The notes: generated from the letters alone by a model not told the origin. Shown: positions 31,030-39,767, counted from the stretch's first letter. The stretch is DNA of 64,000 bases from Acidobacteriota bacterium (GCA_030066195.1 JASJCB010000006.1:1-64000); one strand, 5' to 3'. Made by a program: numbers and translations.

Positions 31030-31455
31030 ATGTCTTATTGGAATCAGTTTCATGTTTCAGCACGCCACTCGGAAGCCATCGCCATTCTCAACCACGTACG
31101 CCACTACTTAACGGGCCGTAAACCCGCTCCGCCGTCAGGGGCGCAGCAGTCCATATGCCGTAAAGCCGTTGCCCTGGAAGGGTTTGCGGCCGGTTCCGAC
31201 GATAGTTTCATCGAGGTAGACGCCTTGTCGCCCGCGTTCGAGTTGTCCAACGCCTTGCACGGTGCAGCCACCAGCCTGCACTATGACGAGGAACAACGTC
31301 GCAGCACGCTCGCCGGTTTTGAAGCTTTGTTGGACGGGATCCGACCCGACAGCGGCGAGGCGCATCGCGACCTGATGCACCTGGTGGAACGGTCCATGGA
31401 CAGCATCAGCGGCATGCCCGCGGAGGGTCAGGTCCGACAGCTTGTCGCGATCTGA
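31030..31455 (+). CDS. Unknown small protein, partner of HExxH-dCTP deaminase fusion
   Basis: 141 residues, not recognised. AAGG lies about 6 bases before the ATG. The sequence is soluble and mostly helical, with the acidic C-terminal stretch EAHRDLMHLVERSMDSISGM. A Pro-rich segment (GRKPAPPSGAQQ) separates the first 27 residues. It sits directly downstream of the strong promoter and ends 7 bases before the fusion gene's ATG at 31463, so the two are co-transcribed. A regulatory or antitoxin-like role for the downstream enzyme is only inference. Confidence 0.6.
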   Translation: MSYWNQFHVSARHSEAIAILNHVRHYLTGRKPAPPSGAQQSICRKAVALEGFAAGSDDSFIEVDALSPAFELSNALHGAATSLHYDEEQRRSTLAGFEALLDGIRPDSGEAHRDLMHLVERSMDSISGMPAEGQVRQLVAI

Positions 31456-31462
31456 CGGGTCC

Positions 31463-33400
31463 ATGCAGTCGCCCAACGTCCACCGTGAAGCGGCCTACAG
31501 CATTGTACAATCTGAGCTGGAAAAGGTAGATCGTATCCGGCGCAAGCGGGTTTCGCCCGCCATCGGCGTCGCCGTGGATGTGATTGCCGAATTCCTGGCC
31601 CATGCGCTGGAGGAGGTGGAAGACGCCTACGACCTGAAGACCCTGCGGTCCCGCCTGGCCGTGATTACCTTTTTCCTCAACACGGTTCTGCGCAGTATCC
31701 GCGACACGGCGACCTACTGGGCCATGCCCCTGATTCGCGAATGCTACACCGCTTGCGGCATCGACCCGGAACAGCGCACCATTACCATCGTGCAAGCCCA
31801 GGAGAACGAAACCTACTCGGTGATTCCCAACATCATCGGCATCCTGCGACGGCAGATCAACTTGCACGAGGGCTCGGAGCGCTCCAAGGTTTGGGAACGC
31901 TGGGAGAAGGAACACCCCATTATCGACATCTTCACCATCCCGGCCGAAGCGCGTTACGATATTGCCTCCATCGCCATGATCGGCCACGAGGTCGGTCATA
32001 TCTATTGGGTCACACCAAGCGGCCGCAACTTCCTGGCTCGTAAGATCGACAGCTTCGGCGAAAAGGTTTCGGAGCCCCACCTGGAGGAATACCTTTCCGA
32101 CGAGGTGGCGCGTTTTCTCCTGGGTCCCGCTTTCGATTTCGCCATGGTCAAGCTGTTGGTTTCCATGCCGCTGGACGCAAGCCTGGGCTGCGCTACGCAC
32201 CCATCAAGCGAGAGCCGCATCCGGCGATGCCTGGAGAGCCTGCGCGGTTACCGGTCGGGCAGCAGGACCTCGGAGTTGAGCGCCAAGGCCTATCTGCGCC
32301 ACGAGGAGTTGAACACCTGCCTGGATCACATGATCGGCGCCCTGGAAAAAGCCGTCGACCGACACCATCCCGAAGAGGCCGAGCGACCGATTGACCGCGC
32401 CACCGCGCGCCTTGCCGCCGACATCATCGCCGACCCCGGCTTCAAGCACAAGCGCGCCACCTTCAACTGTTCCCTACTGGCGATCTGGACCTGGATCCGG
32501 CCTGAACTGGACGCCATGCGCCCGCCGTTCGAGCATGTCACGCGTGACGCGCCCATCGCCATCTCGCCCAGGCGCGCCGTGATCGGGGTCAGTCTCTATT
32601 ACTACAGCGGCGCCTTCGCCACCAATAGCAACGAATACTACGCTCATTCCGACAAAAGCGATACCGAGCGCATCGCCTTTATTCGCCGCACCCTGGTCAA
32701 CCAGCTCAAATACGCGGTCGGCCTGCACGATTTTGTCAAGAAGGCCCAGGAGCGTTACTGCGGCGACAATTTCGAGAACACCGATTGGGATCGCGGATTG
32801 TGGGACATGCGCGAGCGTAAGGAAGGCGCGCCGCTGGCGGTCGTGCCGTCCATCCACCCCCGCGAACAATACGGCCCCCATTCCATCGACCTGCGCCTGG
32901 GTAACAGCTTCCTGATCAACCGGCTGACCAAGTTCGCCTACATCGGCAACCGGCTGTTGCGCGGCGGCGGCGATCCGGCCTCGGAAGGGGCGCATATCAA
33001 GAACTTCTACGACGAACTCTACCTGCCCGTGGGTGACGAATTCATCCTCCATCCACACCAGTTCATTCTGGCTTCGACCCTGGAATACGTCAGCATGCCC
33101 GGCGACTATTACGGCCTGGTGCTGGGCCGAAGCTCCTGGGGGCGGCTGGGCTTGAATATTGCCGCGGCTACCATGGTGCAGGCCGGGTTCAAGGGCTGCC
33201 TCACCCTGGAACTGCGCAATCTGGGCGAAACGCCCTTGTCCCTGAAGGTGGGCCTGCGCATCGCCCAATTGACCCTGTCGGCGGTTCCCGAACACAAGAG
33301 CAAGACCAGCTACCTGCAACGGGCCGATAAATATATCGGCTCGGTTTCGGCGGAAGTCTCCAAACTACACAGCGATCCCGATTGGGACATCCTGGATTGA
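31463..33400 (+). CDS. Fusion of HExxH metallopeptidase-like and dCTP-deaminase-like domains
   Basis: 645 residues, starting at ATG 31463; an in-frame TTG at 31442 is possible. The N-terminal half has a gluzincin-type site: HEVGH (H175, E176, H179), then EEYLSD (E208/E209, D213) as likely third ligand, and THPSSESRIRRCLE, resembling the HPSxExRI motif of M48 peptidases. No membrane helices are seen, unlike HtpX/Ste24. The C-terminal about 170 residues match dCTP deaminase/dUTPase: HSIDLRLGN, GRSSWGRLGL (S557, S558, R561) and FKGCLTLELRN (E583). These align in spacing with E. coli Dcd S111, R115 and E138. Both sites look intact. I know of no described protein with this pairing. Confidence 0.75.
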   Translation: MQSPNVHREAAYSIVQSELEKVDRIRRKRVSPAIGVAVDVIAEFLAHALEEVEDAYDLKTLRSRLAVITFFLNTVLRSIRDTATYWAMPLIRECYTACGIDPEQRTITIVQAQENETYSVIPNIIGILRRQINLHEGSERSKVWERWEKEHPIIDIFTIPAEARYDIASIAMIGHEVGHIYWVTPSGRNFLARKIDSFGEKVSEPHLEEYLSDEVARFLLGPAFDFAMVKLLVSMPLDASLGCATHPSSESRIRRCLESLRGYRSGSRTSELSAKAYLRHEELNTCLDHMIGALEKAVDRHHPEEAERPIDRATARLAADIIADPGFKHKRATFNCSLLAIWTWIRPELDAMRPPFEHVTRDAPIAISPRRAVIGVSLYYYSGAFATNSNEYYAHSDKSDTERIAFIRRTLVNQLKYAVGLHDFVKKAQERYCGDNFENTDWDRGLWDMRERKEGAPLAVVPSIHPREQYGPHSIDLRLGNSFLINRLTKFAYIGNRLLRGGGDPASEGAHIKNFYDELYLPVGDEFILHPHQFILASTLEYVSMPGDYYGLVLGRSSWGRLGLNIAAATMVQAGFKGCLTLELRNLGETPLSLKVGLRIAQLTLSAVPEHKSKTSYLQRADKYIGSVSAEVSKLHSDPDWDILD

Positions 33401-33561
33401 TGCCCCGGGCGTCACGCGGATAGGCAAAGATTGCCGAAACCGGTCTCACGACGGTTCACCGGCCCTCGCTGTAGCGCCGAAACCATATGGCCCGCAAACG
33501 ATTCACCGCGAGTCGCCGCTTTTGGCACCGAACCTGCTCACTACCGGGGCGGAGGTTGGTC

Positions 33562-34659
33562 ATGATCCGAATAACCGGCATATTTTTCCTTTTACTCACC
33601 GGCTTCAGCGCACAAGCGCAAGTCCGTTTGAAGGATATCGCATCCATCGAGGGTGTGCGGCCCAACGTCCTGACCGGATTCGGCATCGTCGTCGGCCTCA
33701 ACGGCACCGGGGATAAGGATCAGACTCGTTTTACCACCCAGGCGTTGGCCAATGCCCTGGCCAAGTCGGGGATCAGCCTCGCAGCCTCCTCCATTAAAGT
33801 CAAAAACGTCGCCCTGGTGCTGGTGCAAGCCGAATTGCCCCCGTTTGCGCGATCCGGCTCACGCATCGATGTGACGGCTTCCAGCACGGGTGATGCCCAA
33901 AGCCTGCAGGGCGGCACCCTCTTACTGACCGAACTGAAAGGTCTCGACGGGCAAACCTACGCCCTGGCTCAGGGTCCGCTGTCCATCGGCGGATTTGGCG
34001 CGGGTGGCGGCGGTTCCTCCGTAACCGTCAATCACCTCACCGTGGGCCGCGTTCCCAACGGCGCCATGGTGGAACGCGAGGTTACCTTCGACTTCCTCGC
34101 CGAGGGTCGTGTCCGCTACATCCTCGACCAATCCGACTTCACCACCATGGACCGGGCCGTGACCGCGATCAATCGCCTGCTGGGCGCCCGCTACGCCCGC
34201 TCGCTCAATCCCCGCATCATGGAAGTGATCATCCCGCCGGAACAAACGGCAGACACCATCGCCTTCATCAGCAGGTTGGAGAACCTGACCATTCGACCCG
34301 ATACGGCGGCGCGCATCGTCATCAACGAACGCACCGGCACTATCGTCATCGGCGAGAATGTGAAAGTTGACCGGGTGGCCATTGCGCACGGAAGCCTGAC
34401 CATCCAAATCCAGACCGAAAACATTGCCGTTCCCTCACCGGGCGCCTTCCGGCCCGCCGATACCGTTATCGAAACCAATCAAATCACCACGGTCGATCAG
34501 GGCGGCGACGCCCGGGTCATGATTGCCGATGAAGGCGTTTCGCTGGGATCGATTGCGCGCACCTTGAATGCCCTCAAGGTTTCCCCACGCGACATCATCG
34601 CCATCTTCCAGGCGCTCAAAGAAGCCGGGGCCATCCACGCCGAACTGAAACTGATCTAA
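33562..34659 (+). CDS. flgI: Flagellar P-ring protein FlgI
   Basis: 365 residues with a signal peptide (MIRITGIFFLLLTGFSAQAQ). The mature protein begins VRLKDIASIEGVRPNVLTGF and has the strongly conserved GLNGTGD, PPFARSGSRIDVTASSTGDA and the C-terminal region FRPADTVIETNQITTVDQGG. It is exported to the periplasm and forms the ring around the rod in peptidoglycan. The ATG at 33562 has GGCGGAGG 6 bases upstream. No flgH (L-ring) or flgA lies beside it, which is unusual but seen in some lineages. It is the first gene of a seven-gene flagellar run. Confidence 0.96.
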   Translation: MIRITGIFFLLLTGFSAQAQVRLKDIASIEGVRPNVLTGFGIVVGLNGTGDKDQTRFTTQALANALAKSGISLAASSIKVKNVALVLVQAELPPFARSGSRIDVTASSTGDAQSLQGGTLLLTELKGLDGQTYALAQGPLSIGGFGAGGGGSSVTVNHLTVGRVPNGAMVEREVTFDFLAEGRVRYILDQSDFTTMDRAVTAINRLLGARYARSLNPRIMEVIIPPEQTADTIAFISRLENLTIRPDTAARIVINERTGTIVIGENVKVDRVAIAHGSLTIQIQTENIAVPSPGAFRPADTVIETNQITTVDQGGDARVMIADEGVSLGSIARTLNALKVSPRDIIAIFQALKEAGAIHAELKLI

Positions 34660-34670
34660 GGAGACGTAAC

Positions 34671-35111
34671 ATGAATATCGAAACCTTAGGCCGCCGTTCA
34701 TCCGTATTCCTCCATGGAGGGGAATCGAAACCTCCCATCGACGACCCGGCACGGCCCGGTTTTTCAGACCTGTTCGAAAAGGTTTCCGGAAAAACCGATA
34801 CCGATTCCAAGGCTCAGGAGCATGACACCATGATGGAGGCCGCTAGACAAATGGAAGTTCATCTGGTAACCTTCATGCTCAAGACCATGGACGCGGCAAG
34901 CGGCGAGGGCGGTTTGCTCGGAAGCTCTTCGGAAGGAATGGGTTACTTCAAAGACCAGTTCTTTTCGGATATGGCCGAAGAAATCGTCAGCCGGCAGGGG
35001 CTGGGATTTGCCGAGTCGTTGAAGAATACCTACCAACCTAACTCGTTGAGTTCCCAGCGTGATTCGCAATTCAAGCTCGATTCCCCTGTTACCGATAAGA
35101 CTAATGGTTAA
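34671..35111 (+). CDS. flgJ: FlgJ-like rod-binding protein, no muramidase domain
   Basis: 146 residues. Residues about 50-110 match the rod-binding domain (ARQMEVHLVTFMLKTMDAAS, then GYFKDQFFSDMAEEIVSRQG). The peptidoglycan-cleaving C-terminal domain of enterobacterial FlgJ is absent, as in many non-gammaproteobacteria, so a separate lytic enzyme must open the wall. The ATG is 11 bases after the flgI stop with GGAGA before it. The C-terminal 35 residues are polar and variable. Confidence 0.88.
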   Translation: MNIETLGRRSSVFLHGGESKPPIDDPARPGFSDLFEKVSGKTDTDSKAQEHDTMMEAARQMEVHLVTFMLKTMDAASGEGGLLGSSSEGMGYFKDQFFSDMAEEIVSRQGLGFAESLKNTYQPNSLSSQRDSQFKLDSPVTDKTNG

Positions 35112-35144
35112 TGATGAGGAAGGGATTCATCACCGGAGTATCCT

Positions 35145-35438
35145 ATGAAAATCAGCAAACGTTCAGTATCATCTTCCTACGTCGGAGCCACTCAAGCCTA
35201 TGGCAAGAACAAGGCCCCGTCTGAAGCAAAACCCGTTCGGGAAAGCGACTCCGTGGAAGTATCGGCCTCCGGCAGCCTGTTTCAATCTGCTCAAGCCGCC
35301 GTGGAAAATGTGCCCGACATCCGTGCGGAGGCTGTCGAACCCATCCAACAGGAGATGGCCGACGGTTCCTACCACCGCGATGAATACGAGGTGGCGGAAA
35401 AGGTGATCGAGGATCAGATCAATACTCCAACCCCGTGA
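35145..35438 (+). CDS. flgM: FlgM-like anti-sigma-28 factor
   Basis: 97 residues. The N-terminal half is disordered and basic. The SDSVEVSAS segment and the C-terminal helices (VPDIRAEAVEPIQQEMADGS, YEVAEKVIEDQI) match the FlgM family. It should bind FliA in the cytoplasm until the hook is finished and then leave through the export apparatus. GGAG lies 8 bases before the ATG. Its place just before flgN and flgK is usual. Confidence 0.87.
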   Translation: MKISKRSVSSSYVGATQAYGKNKAPSEAKPVRESDSVEVSASGSLFQSAQAAVENVPDIRAEAVEPIQQEMADGSYHRDEYEVAEKVIEDQINTPTP

Positions 35439-35469
35439 AGTCTTTCCTCCTTGTTAATGAGGAGGAATC

Positions 35470-35802
35470 ATGTCGGACCCCATTTTTTTGCGAAGTATGA
35501 TGTCTGGTTCGGTCTATGCCGAGCAGACGCATAGTGCGCATCTACAGGGTCAACAGGCCGCGAACGAGCGAGCGGCGCGATTACGCCAGGAAAGAATGCG
35601 TCATGAGAATGCCGCCGTCAAACAAATGGTAGAAGCCGGAAAAGCCGAGGTCAAGGACCGCGAGGACCGGCAGGACGGACAGGCTCACGATAACCCGGAA
35701 GAAGATGAAGATGCCGTGATGCATCGAGAAGGCTCACCCGAGGACGACAGCGAACTCGGGAATTCCGAAGAGGAGGTACGCCACATCGATCTCACGGTCT
35801 AG
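35470..35802 (+). CDS. Small acidic protein in flagellar operon, unknown function
   Basis: 110 residues, very polar. The first 25 residues (MSDPIFLRSMMSGSVYAEQT) are followed by a long charged helix with many Arg, Gln and Glu. An acidic tail (EEDEDAVMHREGSPEDDSEL) ends in HIDLTV. GGAGGAA lies 5 bases before the ATG. No family is recognised. Between flgM and flgN, with 31 and 9 base gaps, it is surely co-transcribed with flagellar genes and may be an export chaperone or assembly factor. Confidence 0.75.
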   Translation: MSDPIFLRSMMSGSVYAEQTHSAHLQGQQAANERAARLRQERMRHENAAVKQMVEAGKAEVKDREDRQDGQAHDNPEEDEDAVMHREGSPEDDSELGNSEEEVRHIDLTV

Positions 35803-35811
35803 GGGATCGAT

Positions 35812-36306
35812 ATGCGCGAGTACCTGGAAAAGCTCCTTTCCCTGCTCGAACACAAACACGAGATTCTGGGCGATCTGATCGATCGCCAGGAGACGTTCAA
35901 ACGCTTTTTGATTAAACCGGAATGGGCGCGTTTCTATCAGGTGACCCTGCCTCAGGAGCAACTCCTGAACCGGTTGCGTCAGATTCAGTCCGCCCAGGAC
36001 TACCTACTGGCCGAATTGGCGAAGCGCCTGCGTCTGAAGGGACACATCACGGTCAAGGGCCTTTGCCCCTGCCTGGAACCCGAATGGCAGCGCGCCTTGT
36101 TGGCCGCAACCGCCAGGATCCGCGAGGACGTGGAGCGCTTACAGAACCTGACCCGGCTGAGTCAGTTGTTGCACCAGGCCCAGTGGTCGTTCCTGCGTCA
36201 GTCGGAACGCGCAGCATCGCCGCAAACGGCCCAGTTGGACGTCTATACACCGCATGGTTACACCCGACAGTTACCCGGCGGCAATCGCTTCATCCGGGAG
36301 GTGTAA
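35812..36306 (+). CDS. flgN: FlgN-like export chaperone
   Basis: 164 residues, nearly all helical, with the FlgN-type start (YLEKLLSLLEHKHEILGDLI) and heptad-like leucines through residue 140. FlgN binds the C-termini of FlgK and FlgL in the cytoplasm and delivers them to the export gate. The flgK and flgL genes follow immediately, which supports the call. One CPC motif (GLCPCLEPE) in the middle is unusual. The identification rests on length, helical pattern and position more than on motif. Confidence 0.78.
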   Translation: MREYLEKLLSLLEHKHEILGDLIDRQETFKRFLIKPEWARFYQVTLPQEQLLNRLRQIQSAQDYLLAELAKRLRLKGHITVKGLCPCLEPEWQRALLAATARIREDVERLQNLTRLSQLLHQAQWSFLRQSERAASPQTAQLDVYTPHGYTRQLPGGNRFIREV

Positions 36307-36309
36307 GCC

Positions 36310-37815
36310 ATGGTCGGTCTCAACCAATCCCTGTTTACCGGCTTCAGCGGCGTGCAAACCGCACAGGTAGGCCTGAACGTAACGGGTAACAATATTGCCA
36401 ATGTGAACACGCCTGGTTATTCCAAGCAACTGGCGAACAGCATCCCCAAGGGCGTGTTCCGCACCCAGGGCCTGACCATGGGCACCGGCGCCGACGTCAT
36501 CCAGATCGGCGCCGCGCGGGAAACCCTGGCCAATGACCTGCTGACGGCCCAGGAAGGCCGCACCACCTTTGCCGAACAACTGGCCTCCGGTTTCAACGAC
36601 ATCGAGACACTGCTGGGCGAGACCGACACCACCGGCGTGGCCGCGCGTCTGAACGACTTCTTCGAGAGCATGGAAGCCGCGACCCAACGCCCCAGCGATA
36701 TCGCCGCCCGCGAGAACCTGTTGGTAACCGCCGACAATCTGGCCACGGAGATTCGTGGACGCGACGCCGACCTCTACGAACTGCAAACGCGCACCGATAC
36801 CGATATCCAGGAATTGGTGAACCGCATCAACGAAATCGCCGTCCGCATCGAGGACCTTAACCGGCAGATCAGCACCCAACCCGACCCGGCCCAGGATCTG
36901 ATCGACGACCGCTACCAACAGATCAACGAGATCAGCAAATTGATCGGCGTGGAGACTTTCGAGCTGGACAACAACCAGATTCAAATCAATATCCTGGGTC
37001 CCAACCAGATCCTGGTCGGACGCGAGATGCGCAATACGCTCCAGGTCTCCACCAACCCGGCCAACAACGGCTTCTTCAATGTGGAGTTGGATGTCAAGGG
37101 TACGGTTACGGATATCACCAACCAGATCGTGACCGGCGATATCGGGGCCAGGATCCAATTACGCGACCAGGAGATTCAACCCATTCGCGATCGCCTGGAC
37201 AATCTGGCCGCGGGTTTGATTATCGAAATGAACACGGTCCACCAGGCGGGCTTCGACCTGAACGGCAATACCAATATCCGCTTCTTCGATCCCGACAACG
37301 CCACGGTCCTGGGCGCTACGCCGATCGGCACCGTCGACGCGACGCGTTACCAGGGCATGGCGGGCGCCATTCAGCTTTCCACCGACCTGCTGGTAGATCC
37401 TCTCGACCCGGCCCAGGGTTACGACGCCACGGCCCTGGCGCTCAGTGCTACCGGCGCGTTCGGCGACAACGGCGTCGCTCTGCAAATGGCCGGCTTGCGC
37501 AACAGCACCGATGTCATCGACGTGGACCGCGACGGCGATCCCACCAACGATACCGGGGCCGGCAGCTTCGAGCGTTATCATTCGGACACCCTGGCTTTTC
37601 TGGGCGGCCGCACCCGCAGCGCCAACCTGAACCTGGATACCCAGCAGGCCCTTTTAGAGCAGGCCGAGGTACGCCGCGAGCAGGTTTCCGGTGTCAGCCT
37701 GGACGAGGAAGCGGTCAGCCTGAACCAATACCAACGCGCCTTCGAGGCGTCTTCACGATTCCTGAGCGTGATCAACCAGCTCACCGGCGAGATCCTGAAC
37801 CGGTTGGGTAGCTAG
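36310..37815 (+). CDS. flgK: Flagellar hook-filament junction protein FlgK (HAP1)
   Basis: 501 residues. The N-terminus has the rod/hook-family motif (LNVTGNNIANVNTPGYSKQL), and the C-terminus has the matching helix (VSLNQYQRAFEASSRFLSVI). The two ends pair to form the axial core, with the variable middle outside. It is secreted through the flagellar export apparatus, so there is no signal peptide. GGGAGG precedes the ATG, and the gene begins 3 bases after flgN. A DVDRDGDPTNDTG loop near residue 400 looks like a calcium-binding insert. Confidence 0.95.
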   Translation: MVGLNQSLFTGFSGVQTAQVGLNVTGNNIANVNTPGYSKQLANSIPKGVFRTQGLTMGTGADVIQIGAARETLANDLLTAQEGRTTFAEQLASGFNDIETLLGETDTTGVAARLNDFFESMEAATQRPSDIAARENLLVTADNLATEIRGRDADLYELQTRTDTDIQELVNRINEIAVRIEDLNRQISTQPDPAQDLIDDRYQQINEISKLIGVETFELDNNQIQINILGPNQILVGREMRNTLQVSTNPANNGFFNVELDVKGTVTDITNQIVTGDIGARIQLRDQEIQPIRDRLDNLAAGLIIEMNTVHQAGFDLNGNTNIRFFDPDNATVLGATPIGTVDATRYQGMAGAIQLSTDLLVDPLDPAQGYDATALALSATGAFGDNGVALQMAGLRNSTDVIDVDRDGDPTNDTGAGSFERYHSDTLAFLGGRTRSANLNLDTQQALLEQAEVRREQVSGVSLDEEAVSLNQYQRAFEASSRFLSVINQLTGEILNRLGS

Positions 37816-37827
37816 GGGAGGTAGATC

Positions 37828-38733
37828 ATGGCCTTTCGCGTCACTCAATTCCAAACGGACCAGCAGTTCCTCTTCCAACACCGCATCGCGCGCGAGGAAG
37901 AATCGCGCATCCTGGAACGCCTGTCTACCCTGAAGCGCGTCAATCGCGCCTCCGATGACCCCAACAACTACGGCCGGATCAGCGACAGCAAGAACCAACT
38001 GTCGGAAACAAGCGCCTATCGCGAGGTCATGCAGGCAACCATGGAACGCTTTACCCAGACGGAAACCGCCCTGTCCGGCATTCGCAACGCGATAGACGAT
38101 GCCCGGGAACTGGTGGTGGGCGGCGTCAGCATTACCAATACCGACCTGGAGCGGGAAACCGTGGCCGATCAGATTGCCCAATTGCGCCTGACCATCATCA
38201 ACCGCCTGAATACTACGCACGAGGGCGAGTATATCTTCTCCGGTACGCTGACCAATGTTCAGCCCTTCCAGGACCCGGTCACCGGCAATTACTCGGGCAA
38301 CGCGGAACTGCTGCAAATCCGCACCAGCGCGACCGATAACCTGACCACCAACTGGACCGGCGACGCCATCGCCTACGGCCCAGGCGGTCAGGGCAGCGCC
38401 GACGACATTCTTGACGCCCTGGCCGATTTGGAAACCGCCTTCCGCAACAACGACCTGGTTACCATCAACGCCGAACTGCCGCGCCTGGAACCCATCGACG
38501 AGCGCATCAACCAACTCATCAGCCAGGTGGGTACGCGAACCACGCGCCTGATTGCGGAAGACAATCACTACGAGCAGTTCGAAATCGGTCTGCAAGCCGT
38601 ATTGGCCGAACTGGAAGACGCCGACCTGGCCGAAGAAGCCCTGAACCTGGAACAGTCGCGCAACACCATCGACGCCCAGTTACGCACCCAGGGTTCGGTC
38701 AGCCGCCAGTCCCTGCTGGACTTCCTGAGCTGA
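37828..38733 (+). CDS. flgL: Flagellar hook-filament junction protein FlgL (HAP3)
   Basis: 301 residues. The flagellin-like N-terminal helix (EEESRILERLSTLKRVNRASDD) and C-terminal coiled-coil helix (EEALNLEQSRNTIDAQLRTQ) are typical, and the centre contains YIFSGTLTNVQPF. It forms the second junction zone between hook and filament. GGGGAGG lies before the ATG, 12 bases after flgK. It ends the flagellar run; the next gene is convergent only 7 bases away, and no terminator is visible. Confidence 0.94.
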   Translation: MAFRVTQFQTDQQFLFQHRIAREEESRILERLSTLKRVNRASDDPNNYGRISDSKNQLSETSAYREVMQATMERFTQTETALSGIRNAIDDARELVVGGVSITNTDLERETVADQIAQLRLTIINRLNTTHEGEYIFSGTLTNVQPFQDPVTGNYSGNAELLQIRTSATDNLTTNWTGDAIAYGPGGQGSADDILDALADLETAFRNNDLVTINAELPRLEPIDERINQLISQVGTRTTRLIAEDNHYEQFEIGLQAVLAELEDADLAEEALNLEQSRNTIDAQLRTQGSVSRQSLLDFLS

Positions 38734-38740
38734 TCCGGAA

Positions 38741-39301
38741 TCAGCAGAGGTTTTCCCTAAGATCTCTGAGCACGTTGACGGCTTTTTTGGTAAGTCGGTT
38801 TTCCATCTCCTCAAAGGAGAGGTCCTCAGTCGTTTCCAAAATACTTTCGATATCTCTCAGGTGCTTTTCGCTGCCGCCTTCCTCAAAAAATTCCAGCTTG
38901 CGGATAATCACGTACTCGGGCGGAGCCACCCAGATCTTGCTTCCCATGAATTCGAATAGCTCGCGCTTTTCCATGGCCCAAAGGTGAAGCGGGTCTCTGC
39001 CCTCCAAGTAAATATCCGCCTTGAAGCCCGACGCGTGATGGATCAGGTTGAAATGCCCGCGCACAAGCCGCCGGGTTTCCAAACGTAGCATTTGAATGGA
39101 GGGAGTATAGAATTCTTCCAGGAGAAAAGCCCGCTCAAATGCATCCAGGTTGCTCATTTTCAAGCGCAGAACCAGATCGATATTAAACGTCATTCGCGGC
39201 TCGCCGTAGATCATGGCGGCGACGGACCCCGTGGTCATATAATCCAGGCCCAAGCTGTTGAGGCGATCCGTAAAAACTTGAAAAAGGTTAGGTTCTAGCA
39301 T
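38741..39301 (-). CDS. Nucleotidyltransferase-fold protein, AbiEii/MNT-like
   Basis: 186 residues. The N-terminal motif TTGSVAAMIYGEPRMTFNID is the nucleotidyltransferase pattern GS...R.T.DID, except that the first catalytic aspartate is Asn (N40) while D42 remains. The rest (YVIIRKLEFFEEGGSEKHLRDIESIL) is typical of the DUF6036/AbiEii-like group, which often act as toxins or orphan transferases. It overlaps the upstream small gene by 14 bases, a toxin-antitoxin-like layout. The Asn change may mean weak or altered activity. Confidence 0.72.
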   Translation of the reverse strand: MLEPNLFQVFTDRLNSLGLDYMTTGSVAAMIYGEPRMTFNIDLVLRLKMSNLDAFERAFLLEEFYTPSIQMLRLETRRLVRGHFNLIHHASGFKADIYLEGRDPLHLWAMEKRELFEFMGSKIWVAPPEYVIIRKLEFFEEGGSEKHLRDIESILETTEDLSFEEMENRLTKKAVNVLRDLRENLC

Positions 39302-39479
39302 ACATAAAGATCTCTTTTACTGTCTCTTGGACCTTTTCCTCATCCCAATCGGGGTGCTTCTTGCGTATGGCGGCAGCTTTCAAATGACGCGCCGACCAGT
39401 ATAGCCGCATGGAAGCATTGAGCTTCTCCTCAGCGGTCATTTTCTTGAAGATCTCTTTCTGAACGGGGTGCAACGGCAT
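39288..39479 (-). CDS. Small protein paired with nucleotidyltransferase
   Basis: 63 residues from the ATG at 39479, which follows GGGGAGAGG by 7 bases; an in-frame upstream extension is not needed. The sequence is helical and basic (MTAEEKLNASMRLYWSARHL, then KKHPDWDEEKVQETVKEIFM). The TAEEKL..S..L pattern with HPDWDEEKV is familiar from small orphan proteins next to nucleotidyltransferases. It overlaps the transferase start by 14 bases. It may be its antitoxin or a cofactor protein. Confidence 0.65.
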   Translation of the reverse strand: MPLHPVQKEIFKKMTAEEKLNASMRLYWSARHLKAAAIRKKHPDWDEEKVQETVKEIFMYART

Positions 39480-39730
39480 GGCAAACCTCTCCCCTCCCAT
39501 CTTAGACCAAAGGTCCGGCCCTCGCAACACACCCACGAGCCGGGTTAGGCATCATAATCCTGCTGCATTCCTTGTCGTAGTCGTTTCGATCATCCGGGAG
39601 CCGGGCTCACCTGGGACCAATCTGTTTCTTGTTGTATTCAGGTGAAAACATCCTTTTTGGGCGTAAAGAAGAGGCTTTGGCTTCAAATGCGAAAGTTTTT
39701 TACATTAACGATCGGTTTTTAGTTCCTTAC

Positions 39731-39767
39731 CAATGAAGTCTTAGCCATTTTTGGCAAGACTTCATTG
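39731..39767 (-). terminator. Hairpin across the stop codon of the 39762 gene
   Basis: CAATGAAGTCTT (39731-39742) is a perfect complement of AAGACTTCATTG (39756-39767), with an inner GCC/GGC extension and an ATTTTT loop. On the gene's strand the TGA stop is inside the first arm. There is no T-tract afterwards, so it may stabilise the transcript end rather than terminate, or mark the element end. Confidence 0.6.

Noticed and set aside
30920-31111. 63-codon frame over the promoter before the fusion operon
   Set aside because: It begins upstream of the promoter palindrome, has a weak ribosome site and changes frame relative to the 31030 gene.
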